Shown here piece after piece: positions 50,518-59,300 of a DNA stretch of 64,000 nucleotides. The notes beneath the pieces were generated by a model, which saw only the letters and a list, made by a program, of their open reading frames with translations, ran no database searches and was not told where the DNA came from. Source of the DNA: DAOQVR01 sp035341665 (GTDB lineage Bacteria > Chloroflexota > Anaerolineae > JAAYZQ01). The position numbers were made by a program, and so were the translations under genes. Positions within the stretch are counted from its first letter, which is position 1; every line of letters starts with the position of its first letter. The stretch lies in contig DAOQVR010000012.1 in the NCBI GenBank assembly GCA_035341665.1, positions 1 through 64,000 of the forward strand, written 5' to 3'.

Positions 50518-51228
50518 ATGCAAGCGATTATCCTCGCGGGAGGTCAGGGGCGACGGCTACAGCCCTACACGGCAGTGCTGCCCAAGCCGCTGATGCCGAT
50601 TGGCGATGTGCCGATCCTTGAGGTCGTCGTGCGCCAGCTCAAGTGCGCTGGTTTTGTGGACATAACCATGGCCGTCGGTTACCTGGCAGAGCTTCTGATG
50701 GCCTACTTCGGCGACGGCGAGAAGCTAGGTGTCGCGATACGCTACTCGCGCGAGGAGCAGCCGCTCGGCACGGCGGGTCCGCTGGGCCTGATCGAGCGGC
50801 CCAGCGAGCCGTTCCTGGTCATGAACGGTGACCTCTTGACGACGCTTGACTACCGTGCTCTCTGGATGCATCACCGCGAGCGAGGTGCGATCGCCACGCT
50901 TGCCACGTTCCGCCGGGATGTCAAGATCGACCTTGGGGTGATCGAGAGTGACGAGGGAGGATTCGTGACGGGCTATATCGAGAAGCCCACCTACCACTAC
51001 TCGGTCAGCACTGGCATCTACGTCTTTCAGCCGGATGTGCTCGACTATGTTCCCACCGGCATTCGACTCGACCTTCCCGACCTTGTGCGCACACTCCTGG
51101 CCGCTGGCTGTCAGGTCGCGACGTACCCCTTCGAAGGCATCTGGTTGGACATCGGGCGCTGGGATGACTATGAAAGGGCCACGCAGGAGTTTGATCTCCA
51201 CAAGGCCGAGTTCATGCCGGCTGAGTGA
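50518..51228 (+). CDS. Sugar-1-phosphate nucleotidyltransferase
   Basis: The 236-residue enzyme begins with the pyrophosphorylase signature AIILAGGQGRRLQPYTAVLPK (about residues 3-23), has FLVMNGDLLTTLDY with the metal Asp, GYIEKPTYHYSVSTGIYVF, and ends after WLDIGRWDDYERA. It activates a sugar 1-phosphate to an NDP-sugar. Its place behind the LegB-like gene recalls PtmE, the GDP-GlcN pyrophosphorylase of legionaminic acid loci, but the CBS domains of PtmE are absent. The ATG follows GAGAGGGGGG by 4 nt and lies 62 nt after the legB-like stop. Confidence 0.86.
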   Translation: MQAIILAGGQGRRLQPYTAVLPKPLMPIGDVPILEVVVRQLKCAGFVDITMAVGYLAELLMAYFGDGEKLGVAIRYSREEQPLGTAGPLGLIERPSEPFLVMNGDLLTTLDYRALWMHHRERGAIATLATFRRDVKIDLGVIESDEGGFVTGYIEKPTYHYSVSTGIYVFQPDVLDYVPTGIRLDLPDLVRTLLAAGCQVATYPFEGIWLDIGRWDDYERATQEFDLHKAEFMPAE

Positions 51229-51231
51229 CAC

Positions 51232-52374
51232 TTGCGGCTTTGCCTGATCGCCAACCGGTCGATCCATACCCAGCGCTTCACAAGCAAGCTGCTGGAGATG
51301 GGGCACGAAGTGAGCCTGGTGGGCTTTGGCCCCGCTCAGGTGCCGCTTCCGCGCGGCGTGCGCCTGCTAGATCTTCCCGGCGCGCTTCCGCCAGCCAATC
51401 GTGGCAAGATGCGCTGGCCACTCTGGGCGGTGGCCGTCCGCCGCGCTGTGCGGGACCAGAAGCCCGATGTGCTGCATGCGCACCAGGTGGCGACGGGGGG
51501 CTGGCTTGGCGCTGCTGCGGGATACCACCCGTTTCTTGTCACGGCGTGGGGCTCAGATCTGATGGTTGGCGCCCGACGGTCACGGCCACAGCGGTGGCTT
51601 GCTCGCTGGGTGCTGCGCAAGGCTGACTACGTCACCTGCGTCTCAGAGGGACTGGCGGAGGTCGCCCTCGGTCTGGGCGCACGTCTGGACCGGCTGGAAG
51701 TGGCCCCCTGGGGCGTGGACACGGAAGTCTACCACCCGGCCGAGGATCGCGGGGCGCTTCGCGAGGAACTGGGGTTGGGCGGCAGGCAAGTGGTTCTCAG
51801 CGTGCGCTCCGTCAAGCCTGTCTACAACCCACTGGACATCGCCCGAGCCATCCCACTGGTGCTGCAGGCATGTCCTGGAGCGCTGTTCATTATCCGTTCG
51901 CATAACAGCGATCCGGCCCTGTTGGCTCAGTTCGCCGAGATCGTGGACGCGGCCGGTGCGAGCGCCTCGGTGAGGTACGTCGGGGACTTGGCCGGCGAGC
52001 GGGCGATTGCTGACCTCTATCGGGCGGCCGACGTTGCCCTTTCCGTGCCCTCCTCCGACGGCACACCCTCGTCAGTTCTTGAAGCGCTGGCCTGCGGAGC
52101 TGTCCCGGTGGTCAGCGACTTGCCGTCCCTGCGCGAATGGGTGGGGCACGAGGTAGAGGCACTCCGCGTGCCCGTGCATGACGTGGAGGCCCTGGCAGCC
52201 AGCGTCATCCGGTTGTTATCCGAAGAAGAAACGCGCCGTGCCTTGGCAGTCGCGGGAGGCCGCCTGGTTCTCCGGCGGGCCGACAGCCGCGTCTGGATGA
52301 GGCGCTACGAGGAGATCTATGAAGGCCTGGTTTCGCCAAATCGTCTATCGACTCACGAACCTGCACCGTCTTGA
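51232..52374 (+). CDS. GT4-family glycosyltransferase
   Basis: The 380-residue GT-B enzyme starts RLCLIANRSIHTQRFTSKLL, a typical GT4 beginning. It has LHAHQVATGGW, APWGVDTEVYHPAEDRG and the donor-site region PSSDGTPSSVLEALACGAVPVV. Start is the TTG at 51232, 3 nt after the upstream stop. Its last about 18 codons overlap the start of the next gene by 56 nt; the extra C-terminal tail is probably not functionally important. Confidence 0.87.
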   Translation: MRLCLIANRSIHTQRFTSKLLEMGHEVSLVGFGPAQVPLPRGVRLLDLPGALPPANRGKMRWPLWAVAVRRAVRDQKPDVLHAHQVATGGWLGAAAGYHPFLVTAWGSDLMVGARRSRPQRWLARWVLRKADYVTCVSEGLAEVALGLGARLDRLEVAPWGVDTEVYHPAEDRGALREELGLGGRQVVLSVRSVKPVYNPLDIARAIPLVLQACPGALFIIRSHNSDPALLAQFAEIVDAAGASASVRYVGDLAGERAIADLYRAADVALSVPSSDGTPSSVLEALACGAVPVVSDLPSLREWVGHEVEALRVPVHDVEALAASVIRLLSEEETRRALAVAGGRLVLRRADSRVWMRRYEEIYEGLVSPNRLSTHEPAPS

Positions 52375-52837
52375 CCGGGTGAAGCGGCTACGGGGCTGGT
52401 ACTACTCCGGCCTGCTGGCTCGCGCGGGCACGAACCTCCGTGTCGCGGAGCACGTCATGATCAACAGCCCCACGCATGTGTCGGTTGGGGACAACTGCTA
52501 TATCGGCACCGGCGCGCAGCTCTACCCCTGGAGCGCGCCTATCACCATCGGCAGCAACGTTCTCATCGCGGCCGGCGCTCGCTTGATCACGCGCAAGCAC
52601 GGCTTTGCCACCATGAGCCACCCGATGGCCCTGCAGGGCTACACCAACGCGCCCATCGTCATTGAGGACGATGTCTGGGTCGGCTTCGGCGCGGTGATTC
52701 TTCCCGGCGTGACCGTGGGACGCGGTAGCATCGTCGGCTCCAACGCCGTGGTGACCCGCGACGTCGAGCCCTACTCGATCGTGGGCGGTGTACCCGCGCG
52801 CCTGATCCGCCGCCGCACGCAGGTCCAGGTGGTCTGA
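52319..52837 (+). CDS. Hexapeptide-repeat acyltransferase (LbH)
   Basis: The 172-residue protein contains a left-handed beta-helix of hexapeptide repeats (about 55-155; VSVGDNCYIGTGAQLYPWS, PITIGSNVLIAAGARL, IVIEDDVWVGFGAVILPGVT, GSIVGSNAVVTRDVEP). It belongs to the WbbJ/maltose-acetyltransferase group and would O-acetylate a glycan sugar. The ATG at 52319 is 4 nt after GAGGAG and lies 56 nt inside the preceding gene. Its stop shares 1 nt with the next ATG. Confidence 0.9.
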   Translation: MKAWFRQIVYRLTNLHRLDRVKRLRGWYYSGLLARAGTNLRVAEHVMINSPTHVSVGDNCYIGTGAQLYPWSAPITIGSNVLIAAGARLITRKHGFATMSHPMALQGYTNAPIVIEDDVWVGFGAVILPGVTVGRGSIVGSNAVVTRDVEPYSIVGGVPARLIRRRTQVQVV

Positions 52838-53976
52838 TGCCCCACGCCTGCATCCTTTCGAGCGTGCACATTGCCCTGGACAACCGCGTATTCTACCGTG
52901 AGGCGCGCAGCCTGCACAAGGCAGGCTACCGGGTAACCATCATCGCCGTCCACCCGCGAGACGAAACCAAGTACGGCATCGATATCGTTGCGCTGCCGAA
53001 GATTCAGCGCTGGCTGCGCCCGGTGCTATGGCTGCGCCTGCTGCGCCTGGCCTTCGCCGCCCGCGCCGACATCTATCACTTTCATGATCCCGAGCTGCTC
53101 CTCGTTTCGCCCTGGCTGAGGCTGCTCACCGGCAGGCCGGTGATCTACGACGTACACGAGTCCTACCCCGAGTTCGTCGAGGTCAAGGAGTACCTGCCAC
53201 ACTTCCTGCGCGGCGCGCTTGCTGGTCTGCTGCGATGGTTGGAGCCTGCGCTCGCTCGGCTCCAGACTGGTCTCATCTTTTCCGACGCGCAGATAGCTGC
53301 CGCATTCTCCGGCGTCCCGCTTCCCAAGCAAACGCTCTACAACTTGCCTGACAGATCATTTGTCGATGAGGGCGCAGCTGCCACGGCTGCCGGTGCGCCG
53401 CGTGAACCTGTCGTGCTCTACCTGGGCGGCATGGAGCGCAACCGTGGCTCCCATCTCCTCCTAGAGGCCTTCCACCAGGTCCACGCGGCGATGCCCGAAG
53501 CGCGGCTGCTGCTGGTCGGTCACTTTGAGCCCGCTTCGCTCCGGGAGGAGATCCAGACAGATGCTGAGCGCCTCGGCGTGGCTGGTGCCCTGCGAATCGC
53601 GGGGAGGGTGCCCTTTGAGGAGATTGGCGGCTACCTGGCGCGCGCATCGGTCGGCTGGGTGCCCTGGCAGGCTGTTGCCAAGAACGACAAGAACGTGCCG
53701 ACCAAGCTCTTTGAGTACATGGCCTACGGGCTCCCGGTGGTGAGCAGCGACCTGGCCTCTACCCGACCCTTCGTTCGCGATGGCGAGAATGGCTGCCTAG
53801 TTGCGGCCGAGGATGCCCAGGCACACGCGAAGGCGATCCTCCACCTCTTGCGCGACCCCGAAGTGGCGCGAGCCATGGGGGAGCGGGGCCAGGCAAAGGT
53901 CCAGGCGCAGTGGAACTGGGATGAGATGGGCCGCCTGCTCATCCGCTTCTACGAGCGGCTCATGGTCAGCGGATAG
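52837..53976 (+). CDS. GT4-family glycosyltransferase
   Basis: The 379-residue GT-B enzyme contains SSVHIALDNRVFYREARSLH at the N-terminus, DIYHFHDPELLLVSPWL and VIYDVHESYPEFVE in the acceptor domain, and VPTKLFEYMAYGLPVVSS as donor site, with the Glu of the E-x7-E motif altered to the pattern common in this subgroup. It overlaps the acetyltransferase stop by 1 nt and is the last gene of the long plus-strand run. Confidence 0.9.
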   Translation: MPHACILSSVHIALDNRVFYREARSLHKAGYRVTIIAVHPRDETKYGIDIVALPKIQRWLRPVLWLRLLRLAFAARADIYHFHDPELLLVSPWLRLLTGRPVIYDVHESYPEFVEVKEYLPHFLRGALAGLLRWLEPALARLQTGLIFSDAQIAAAFSGVPLPKQTLYNLPDRSFVDEGAAATAAGAPREPVVLYLGGMERNRGSHLLLEAFHQVHAAMPEARLLLVGHFEPASLREEIQTDAERLGVAGALRIAGRVPFEEIGGYLARASVGWVPWQAVAKNDKNVPTKLFEYMAYGLPVVSSDLASTRPFVRDGENGCLVAAEDAQAHAKAILHLLRDPEVARAMGERGQAKVQAQWNWDEMGRLLIRFYERLMVSG

Positions 53977-53996
53977 CAGAATCCGGGGCGAACTCC

Positions 53997-55001
53997 CTAC
54001 TCCCTATGCCCCAACCGTTCCATCGTCGGACCGATGAGTGCCTCGATGCGGGCAAGAACCTGCGGGTCCTGCTTTCGCCACTTGTCCCGATTGGGTGCCG
54101 AGACGGCGTTGATCTGCGGGAGGTGCTCTGCATTGCGCCCCAGGTCCCGCTCAAAGTCGAGCTCCAAGAAGCTGGCCACTTCGTGCAGTACCTGCCCCGG
54201 TTGCGCAACAAGGTCCTCGTATCGGATAGTGAGGTAAGGCACCTGCCCGACGGTCTCCTCCCGGTGCGCCAGCACCGCCTCGTTACATCTTATCCACTGC
54301 CAGGCGCATACTTCCTCCAGGGGGCTATGCGCCAGCGCACGCCAGCCGGGGATCAACGTGAATGCCCAGCGCTCCCGCGTGTAGCCCGGAATCGCCAACT
54401 TCTCCGGGACCCGGTAGCCGGGGAAGAGGTGCGGCTGGGCCCAGCCCTCCATCAGCGAGTGTACGTTGCTGCGCCCGTCGCGGGTGAGGTAGAGCACTCG
54501 CGCATCTGGGAAGAGGGCCAGAAGGAAGGGCAAGCGGAGGCAGTTCTCCGGCGTCTTTTCTACCAGGCGCACCGGCCGGTGGGCAGGAAAGAGCCGGTTG
54601 CCTGCGCGCACGAAGGCGCGGACCACGTCCAACCCGTGCTGAGGCAGCGCGCTGCTGGCCCCGGCACCAGCAGCCGTGGTCCGTCCGCGCCTCTTTAGCG
54701 CCCCGTAGGCCCGGTTGCTGCCTAGCCTCTTGCGCAGCTGCCCGATGCGCCGCCAGAAGCTGCCCGGCGCGGCACCAAGCTCGAACGCGCGCAGCATGTA
54801 GGCTCGGGACTCGTCCGTCAGGTCTTCCGTGCCCAGCGCGCCCGACACCCAGCCCTTGGCTGCCGGCGCGTGGTATCGCTCGACAATCTCCTTGCTCTCG
54901 TACCCGATCGACCAGAGGCCGGGCACCTCAGACAAGATGTTGAACAACAGGGTCGTGCCGGAGCGAGGGCAGCCGATGATGAGGACGGGCGACTGTATCA
55001 T
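53997..55001 (-). CDS. Sulfotransferase family protein
   Basis: The 334-residue protein has the 5'-phosphosulfate-binding P-loop IIGCPRSGTTLLFNIL (about residues 8-23). It also has the 3'-phosphate-binding segment VLYLTRDGRSNVHSLMEGW and a late YEDLVAQPGQVLHEVASFL. Such enzymes transfer sulfate from PAPS to a glycan or metabolite. It is the only minus-strand gene in the island. The ATG at 55001 has GGAGG upstream and a promoter at 55021-55049. Sulfation of the surface glycan is inferred from context. Confidence 0.87.
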   Translation of the reverse strand: MIQSPVLIIGCPRSGTTLLFNILSEVPGLWSIGYESKEIVERYHAPAAKGWVSGALGTEDLTDESRAYMLRAFELGAAPGSFWRRIGQLRKRLGSNRAYGALKRRGRTTAAGAGASSALPQHGLDVVRAFVRAGNRLFPAHRPVRLVEKTPENCLRLPFLLALFPDARVLYLTRDGRSNVHSLMEGWAQPHLFPGYRVPEKLAIPGYTRERWAFTLIPGWRALAHSPLEEVCAWQWIRCNEAVLAHREETVGQVPYLTIRYEDLVAQPGQVLHEVASFLELDFERDLGRNAEHLPQINAVSAPNRDKWRKQDPQVLARIEALIGPTMERLGHRE

Positions 55002-55020
55002 GCTTCCTCCAGGTGACGCC

Positions 55021-55049
55021 ATCCTACCTGAGGTGAAGGGTGGTGTCAA
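55021..55049 (-). promoter_or_regulatory. Promoter of the sulfotransferase gene
   Basis: Minus-strand TTGACA (55049-55044) and TAGGAT (55026-55021), 17-bp spacer. It lies back to back with the plus-strand promoter at 55061-55069. Confidence 0.75.
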
Positions 55050-55060
55050 AGCGGTTGTTG

Positions 55061-55069
55061 TGATAGAAT
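55061..55069 (+). promoter_or_regulatory. Extended -10 promoter, probably leaderless transcript
   Basis: TGATAGAAT at 55061-55069 is an extended -10. No good -35 is present (TGGTGT at 55041-55046 is weak). The expected start point falls at about 55076, which is the first base of the ATG of the following gene. Confidence 0.5.
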
Positions 55070-55075
55070 CGCTTG

Positions 55076-56275
55076 ATGCGCGTTCTCTATCTCACGTCCC
55101 GGCTGCCCTACCCGCCTGACCGTGGGGACCGGCTCCGGGCCTACCATATCATTGAGCGCCTGTCGTCCGAGCACGAGGTGGTCCTTGTGTCCTTCGTCGC
55201 CCGCCGCGATGAGGGGGATCACGTCTCGTCCCTGCTCCCCTTCTGCCAGGATGTCAAGCTGGTGCACATGAGCCCTCGGCGGTCTGCCGTGACGGTTGCC
55301 GCCAATATCTGGCGGAGCGATCCTTTTCAGACGCTCTACTACCGCTCGCGCTCGATGCGGCACCTCCTTGCGCAGATCGTTGCAGAGGGCGCTCTGCGCG
55401 GCAAACCTCTCGATGCAGCAGTCGCACACCTCTTCCGGATGGCGCCCTACTTGGAGTGCTGCCCGCGCGCCTATCGCATCGTCGATCTCACAGACGCGAT
55501 CTCGGAGGAGGTGAGCCGGTCGCTGCCCTACCGCGGTTTCCTGTGGAGGTCGATCTACCGCCTCGAAGGGCCGCGCATCCGGCGCTATGAGCGCACTGTG
55601 GCAGGGGCCTTCGACGAGGCGTGGCTTATCTCGCGGGCAGACCGTGACGTGCTCGCAACCAGCTGCCCGCGGGCGAACCTGCGGGTTGTGCCAAACGGCG
55701 TGGATTCCTCCCGCTTTTACCCGACAGGCGAACCTGCACGACCGGACAGCCTGGTCTTTGTCGGGCACATGGGGGTGATGCACAATGTCGACGCCGCGCT
55801 CTTCCTGGCGCGAGAGATCCTGCCGCGCGTCCGCACACAGGTGCCCGGCTGCACGCTCGACATAGTAGGAGCTTCGCCGAGCGTGGCCGTCCAGCAGCTC
55901 ACGGCCTGTCCTGGTGTGGCGGTGACTGGGTACGTCGAGGACCTCAACCACTATCTCAACCGTGCGGTGCTGTTCGTCGCTCCGCTGCGCTTTGCCGCCG
56001 GCGTACAGAACAAGGTCCTGGAGGCCATGTCGGCCGGCCGTCCTGTTCTGACGACGTCTCTCGTCAACGCCGGCCTGGGAGCGCAGGCTGGGCGCGACCT
56101 CGAGGTCGCGGATGGCGCGGACGACATCGCTCGCGAGGTTGTTGCGCTCCTGCGCGATCGCGAGCGCTGCGAAGCGATCGGGCGCGCCGGCCTTGCCTTC
56201 GTGCACCAGGCCTATAGCTGGGATCGGGCGGCGCTGCGGATGCGCGAAGTCGAAGCATCGCGGGGAGTTGCCTGA
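55076..56275 (+). CDS. GT4 glycosyltransferase, PEP-CTERM-associated sugar-transferase type
   Basis: The 400-residue enzyme begins MRVLYLTSRLPYPPDRGDRL, which matches the TIGR03087-like sugar transferases often found in exopolysaccharide loci. VVPNGVDSSRFYP, LVFVGHMGVMHNVDAA and RFAAGVQNKVLEAMSAGRPV are the later GT4 segments. The ATG at 55076 lies 6 nt after a TAGAAT -10 element, so no Shine-Dalgarno leader exists. No PEP-CTERM protein or exosortase is seen here. Confidence 0.88.
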   Translation: MRVLYLTSRLPYPPDRGDRLRAYHIIERLSSEHEVVLVSFVARRDEGDHVSSLLPFCQDVKLVHMSPRRSAVTVAANIWRSDPFQTLYYRSRSMRHLLAQIVAEGALRGKPLDAAVAHLFRMAPYLECCPRAYRIVDLTDAISEEVSRSLPYRGFLWRSIYRLEGPRIRRYERTVAGAFDEAWLISRADRDVLATSCPRANLRVVPNGVDSSRFYPTGEPARPDSLVFVGHMGVMHNVDAALFLAREILPRVRTQVPGCTLDIVGASPSVAVQQLTACPGVAVTGYVEDLNHYLNRAVLFVAPLRFAAGVQNKVLEAMSAGRPVLTTSLVNAGLGAQAGRDLEVADGADDIAREVVALLRDRERCEAIGRAGLAFVHQAYSWDRAALRMREVEASRGVA

Positions 56276-56333
56276 TGTGCTTTGCCCTCCGGTGGTGCAA
56301 GTTCTCTAGACCGATTGGGAGGTTGGCCTTCGG

Positions 56334-59300
56334 ATGCGAACGAGGCTGAGTATCTTCTGCGACAAGGTGATCGAGGCTGGCTGGCTGGCGGCGATTATTG
56401 TGGTTCCGCTCTTCTTCAACATCTACTCGCAGCGGGTCTTTGAGCCGGACAAGATCTCGCTGCTTCGCTCGCTGGTCCTGGTGATGGCATGCGCCTGGCT
56501 CGTGCGGATCCTGGAGGACTGGCGCGGCGGGGCCGGTCCTTTCGCTGGTCTCGCGCCCGGTGGAGAAGAGGGCACCCGGGAAGGGCTGTGGAAGCGGCTC
56601 GTGAGCCGGCCCCTGGCGCTGCCGATCCTGCTCTTCGTGCTCGTGTACATACTCAGCACTATCCTGTCAGTTTCTCCTTCGGTCAGCTTCTTGGGATCGT
56701 ACCAGCGGCTGCAGGGCACGTACACGACCCTGTCCTACATCGTCCTGTTTGCGCTGGTTCTCGACGGTCTGCGCACAAAGCGCCAGCTCGACCGGCTGGT
56801 GAGCGCGGCCATCCTTTCCAGCTTTCCTGTCGCCCTGTACGGTCTGGTTCAGCATTTCGGCCTCGACCCTTTGCCGTGGGGCGGGGATGTCACCAACCGT
56901 GTCGCCTCCAACATGGGCAACGCGATCTTCGTGGCGGCTTACCTGATCATGGTCCTCCCTCTCACCCTTGTGCGTCTTCTCAAGAACTGGAAGGAGACCA
57001 CTGGCCCGGTCGACACCCGCGATGGTCTGTGGGGCGTTGGCGCCTTTCTGGTCCTGGCGGCTTGCCTATTGGTGGCCATGCTCGTACGCCAAGGCATGAC
57101 CTCGGGCTGGATCGTCTGGGCGGCGCTTGCCTTGGGTCTCGGTCTCCAGGTTCCCGTTTATGTCCTGAATGCTCCCGAGCGACGCGTTCGCATCCTGGCC
57201 ATTTCCCTTCCACTTACCTTTGCCTTCCTGGTTGCCTTTTCGTGGCTTCAGGAGATCATCATCCCGCCTCCCGAGGGAGTTGACGTTCCGGGCCATATGT
57301 GGCTGGGCATACTCGCGGCACTCATCTTTGCTGCAGCCATGGTCGCCTTCGCCTATTACCTGCGCAAGCCGGTTGCGCGGCTCCTGCTTCTGTCGACCTA
57401 CTTCACTGTCTTGATTGCCCAGCTCATCTGCATCTTTTACACGCAGAGCCGCGGCCCTTTGCTCGGACTGCTGGCTGGGCTCTTTGTGTTCGTCGCGGCG
57501 CTGGGGATTGTCAAACGCAAAGTGGGGCTCACCTGGGCCGTGACGGCGCTCTTTGTAGCCGTGGCCGCTCTTCTGGTGGTCTTTAACACAGCTGACACGC
57601 CCTTGATCGAGAAGCTGCGAGAGACACGCTACATTGGCCGGCTGGGCAAAGTGCTGCAGACCGAAGAGGGGACCGGAAAGGTACGTGTCCTGATCTGGGA
57701 AGGGGTGATCGACATGGTCGCGCCCCATGACCCTCTGGTCACGCCGGGAACCGGCGGTGGGCCAGACAAGGTGAACGCCTTGCGACCCTTCGTCGGATAC
57801 GGTCCCGAGTCGATGTACGTCGCCTACAATCGGTTCTATCCGGCCGACCTTGCCCACTACGAGAAACGCAACGCCTCGCCAGACCGCTCGCACAACGAGA
57901 CCTTCGACGCTCTGGCTCAGACTGGCATCGTCGGCTTCCTCGTCTACATGTTCGTCTTCGCCTCGGTGTTTTACCTGGCGCTCAGGTACCTCGGCCTGAT
58001 CCGCACGCGTTGGCAGCGGTGGCTATTCCTGGGGCTCTGGACAGGGGGCGGAATAGCGGGGGCACTGGTAAGTTGGCTCGCAGGGGGGGAGGTCTACCTG
58101 GGGGTGGGCATTCCGGGAGGCGTCATCATCCTGGGTGTCGGTGGCTACCTGCTGGTCACCGCGGCCCTGGCCTCATTCACGGGCGGCTTCCGCGAGCCTG
58201 CGGAAGGAGGACGGGCGCTTTGGGTGATTGCCCTCCTGGCGGCTTTCACGGCTCACTTTGTGGAGATCCACTTCGGCATCGCCATTGCCTCGACGCGCAC
58301 CTACTTCTGGGTCTATGCCGCGCTGCTCGTCGCCTTGGGGACTCGCCTTGCCGGCGAGCTGGCCCGGGATCCGCTCGCGCCGGCGAGTGAGGCCCTCCTG
58401 CAGCCGGCCAAGCTCCAGCCCGCCGTCAAGGCACCGGCACCAGTCGCCAGGTCGCAGGCTGCCAAGGGCAAGAAGCCGGTGCCGGCAAAGCCGGCGGCCA
58501 AGCGCCGGCAATCTCTTCCGCGTTACCATTCTCTGCGCGCCGATGACTGGTGGGGCACACTCGTTCTCTGGATCCTCATCGCGATCCTGATCCTGGGCAC
58601 GATGCTATTTGACTACATCACGGTCCAGGACAGCGCCGGCGCTTGGGCGACTATCTGGCGCTCCCTCACCCAGAAGGATGGAGAAGCTTCCCCGATCATG
58701 TTGGTGCTCTTACTGGTGGTCTGGGCCACGATCGGGCTGGTGGGATTGGCCGACCTAGCCACGCAGGAGCGTCAGGGCGGGGGGGCAGCAACCCGCTGGC
58801 TGGCCGGCGCCGGTGTCTATGCAAGTGCCAGTCCCGTGGGGGTCCTCCTCTTGGGTCTGCTTCATGCCGTTCGTATCCGGCCTGTTACGCTGACCTCTAC
58901 AGATGCGGCCAACCCACTGCCGAACACGATCACCTACTACTACGTCGTCATGCTGCTCACCGTCCTTGCGATTGCGGCAGCCCTGACCTTCCTGTTCCGC
59001 CGCCCCTCCAAGCCCTGGCATTGGAGCGGCAGGCCGGCCGACGCGGTGCTGCTCGGTTGCTGCGCAGCGCTGCCGGTTCTGGCTGTTGCGCTGCTCGTTG
59101 TCTCGAACCTCGGCATCGTGCGAGCGGACATTCTGTACAAGCAGGGTCTCACGTCCGAAAAGGCCGGCGAGTGGGAGGGTGCAGTCTACTTCTACCAGAA
59201 GGCGATCGACGTAGCGCCGGACCAAGACTACTATTACCTCTTCCTTGGCCGAGCGTTGATGGAGAAGGCGCGCGCTGCAGGAACGGAGGACCCCAATGCT

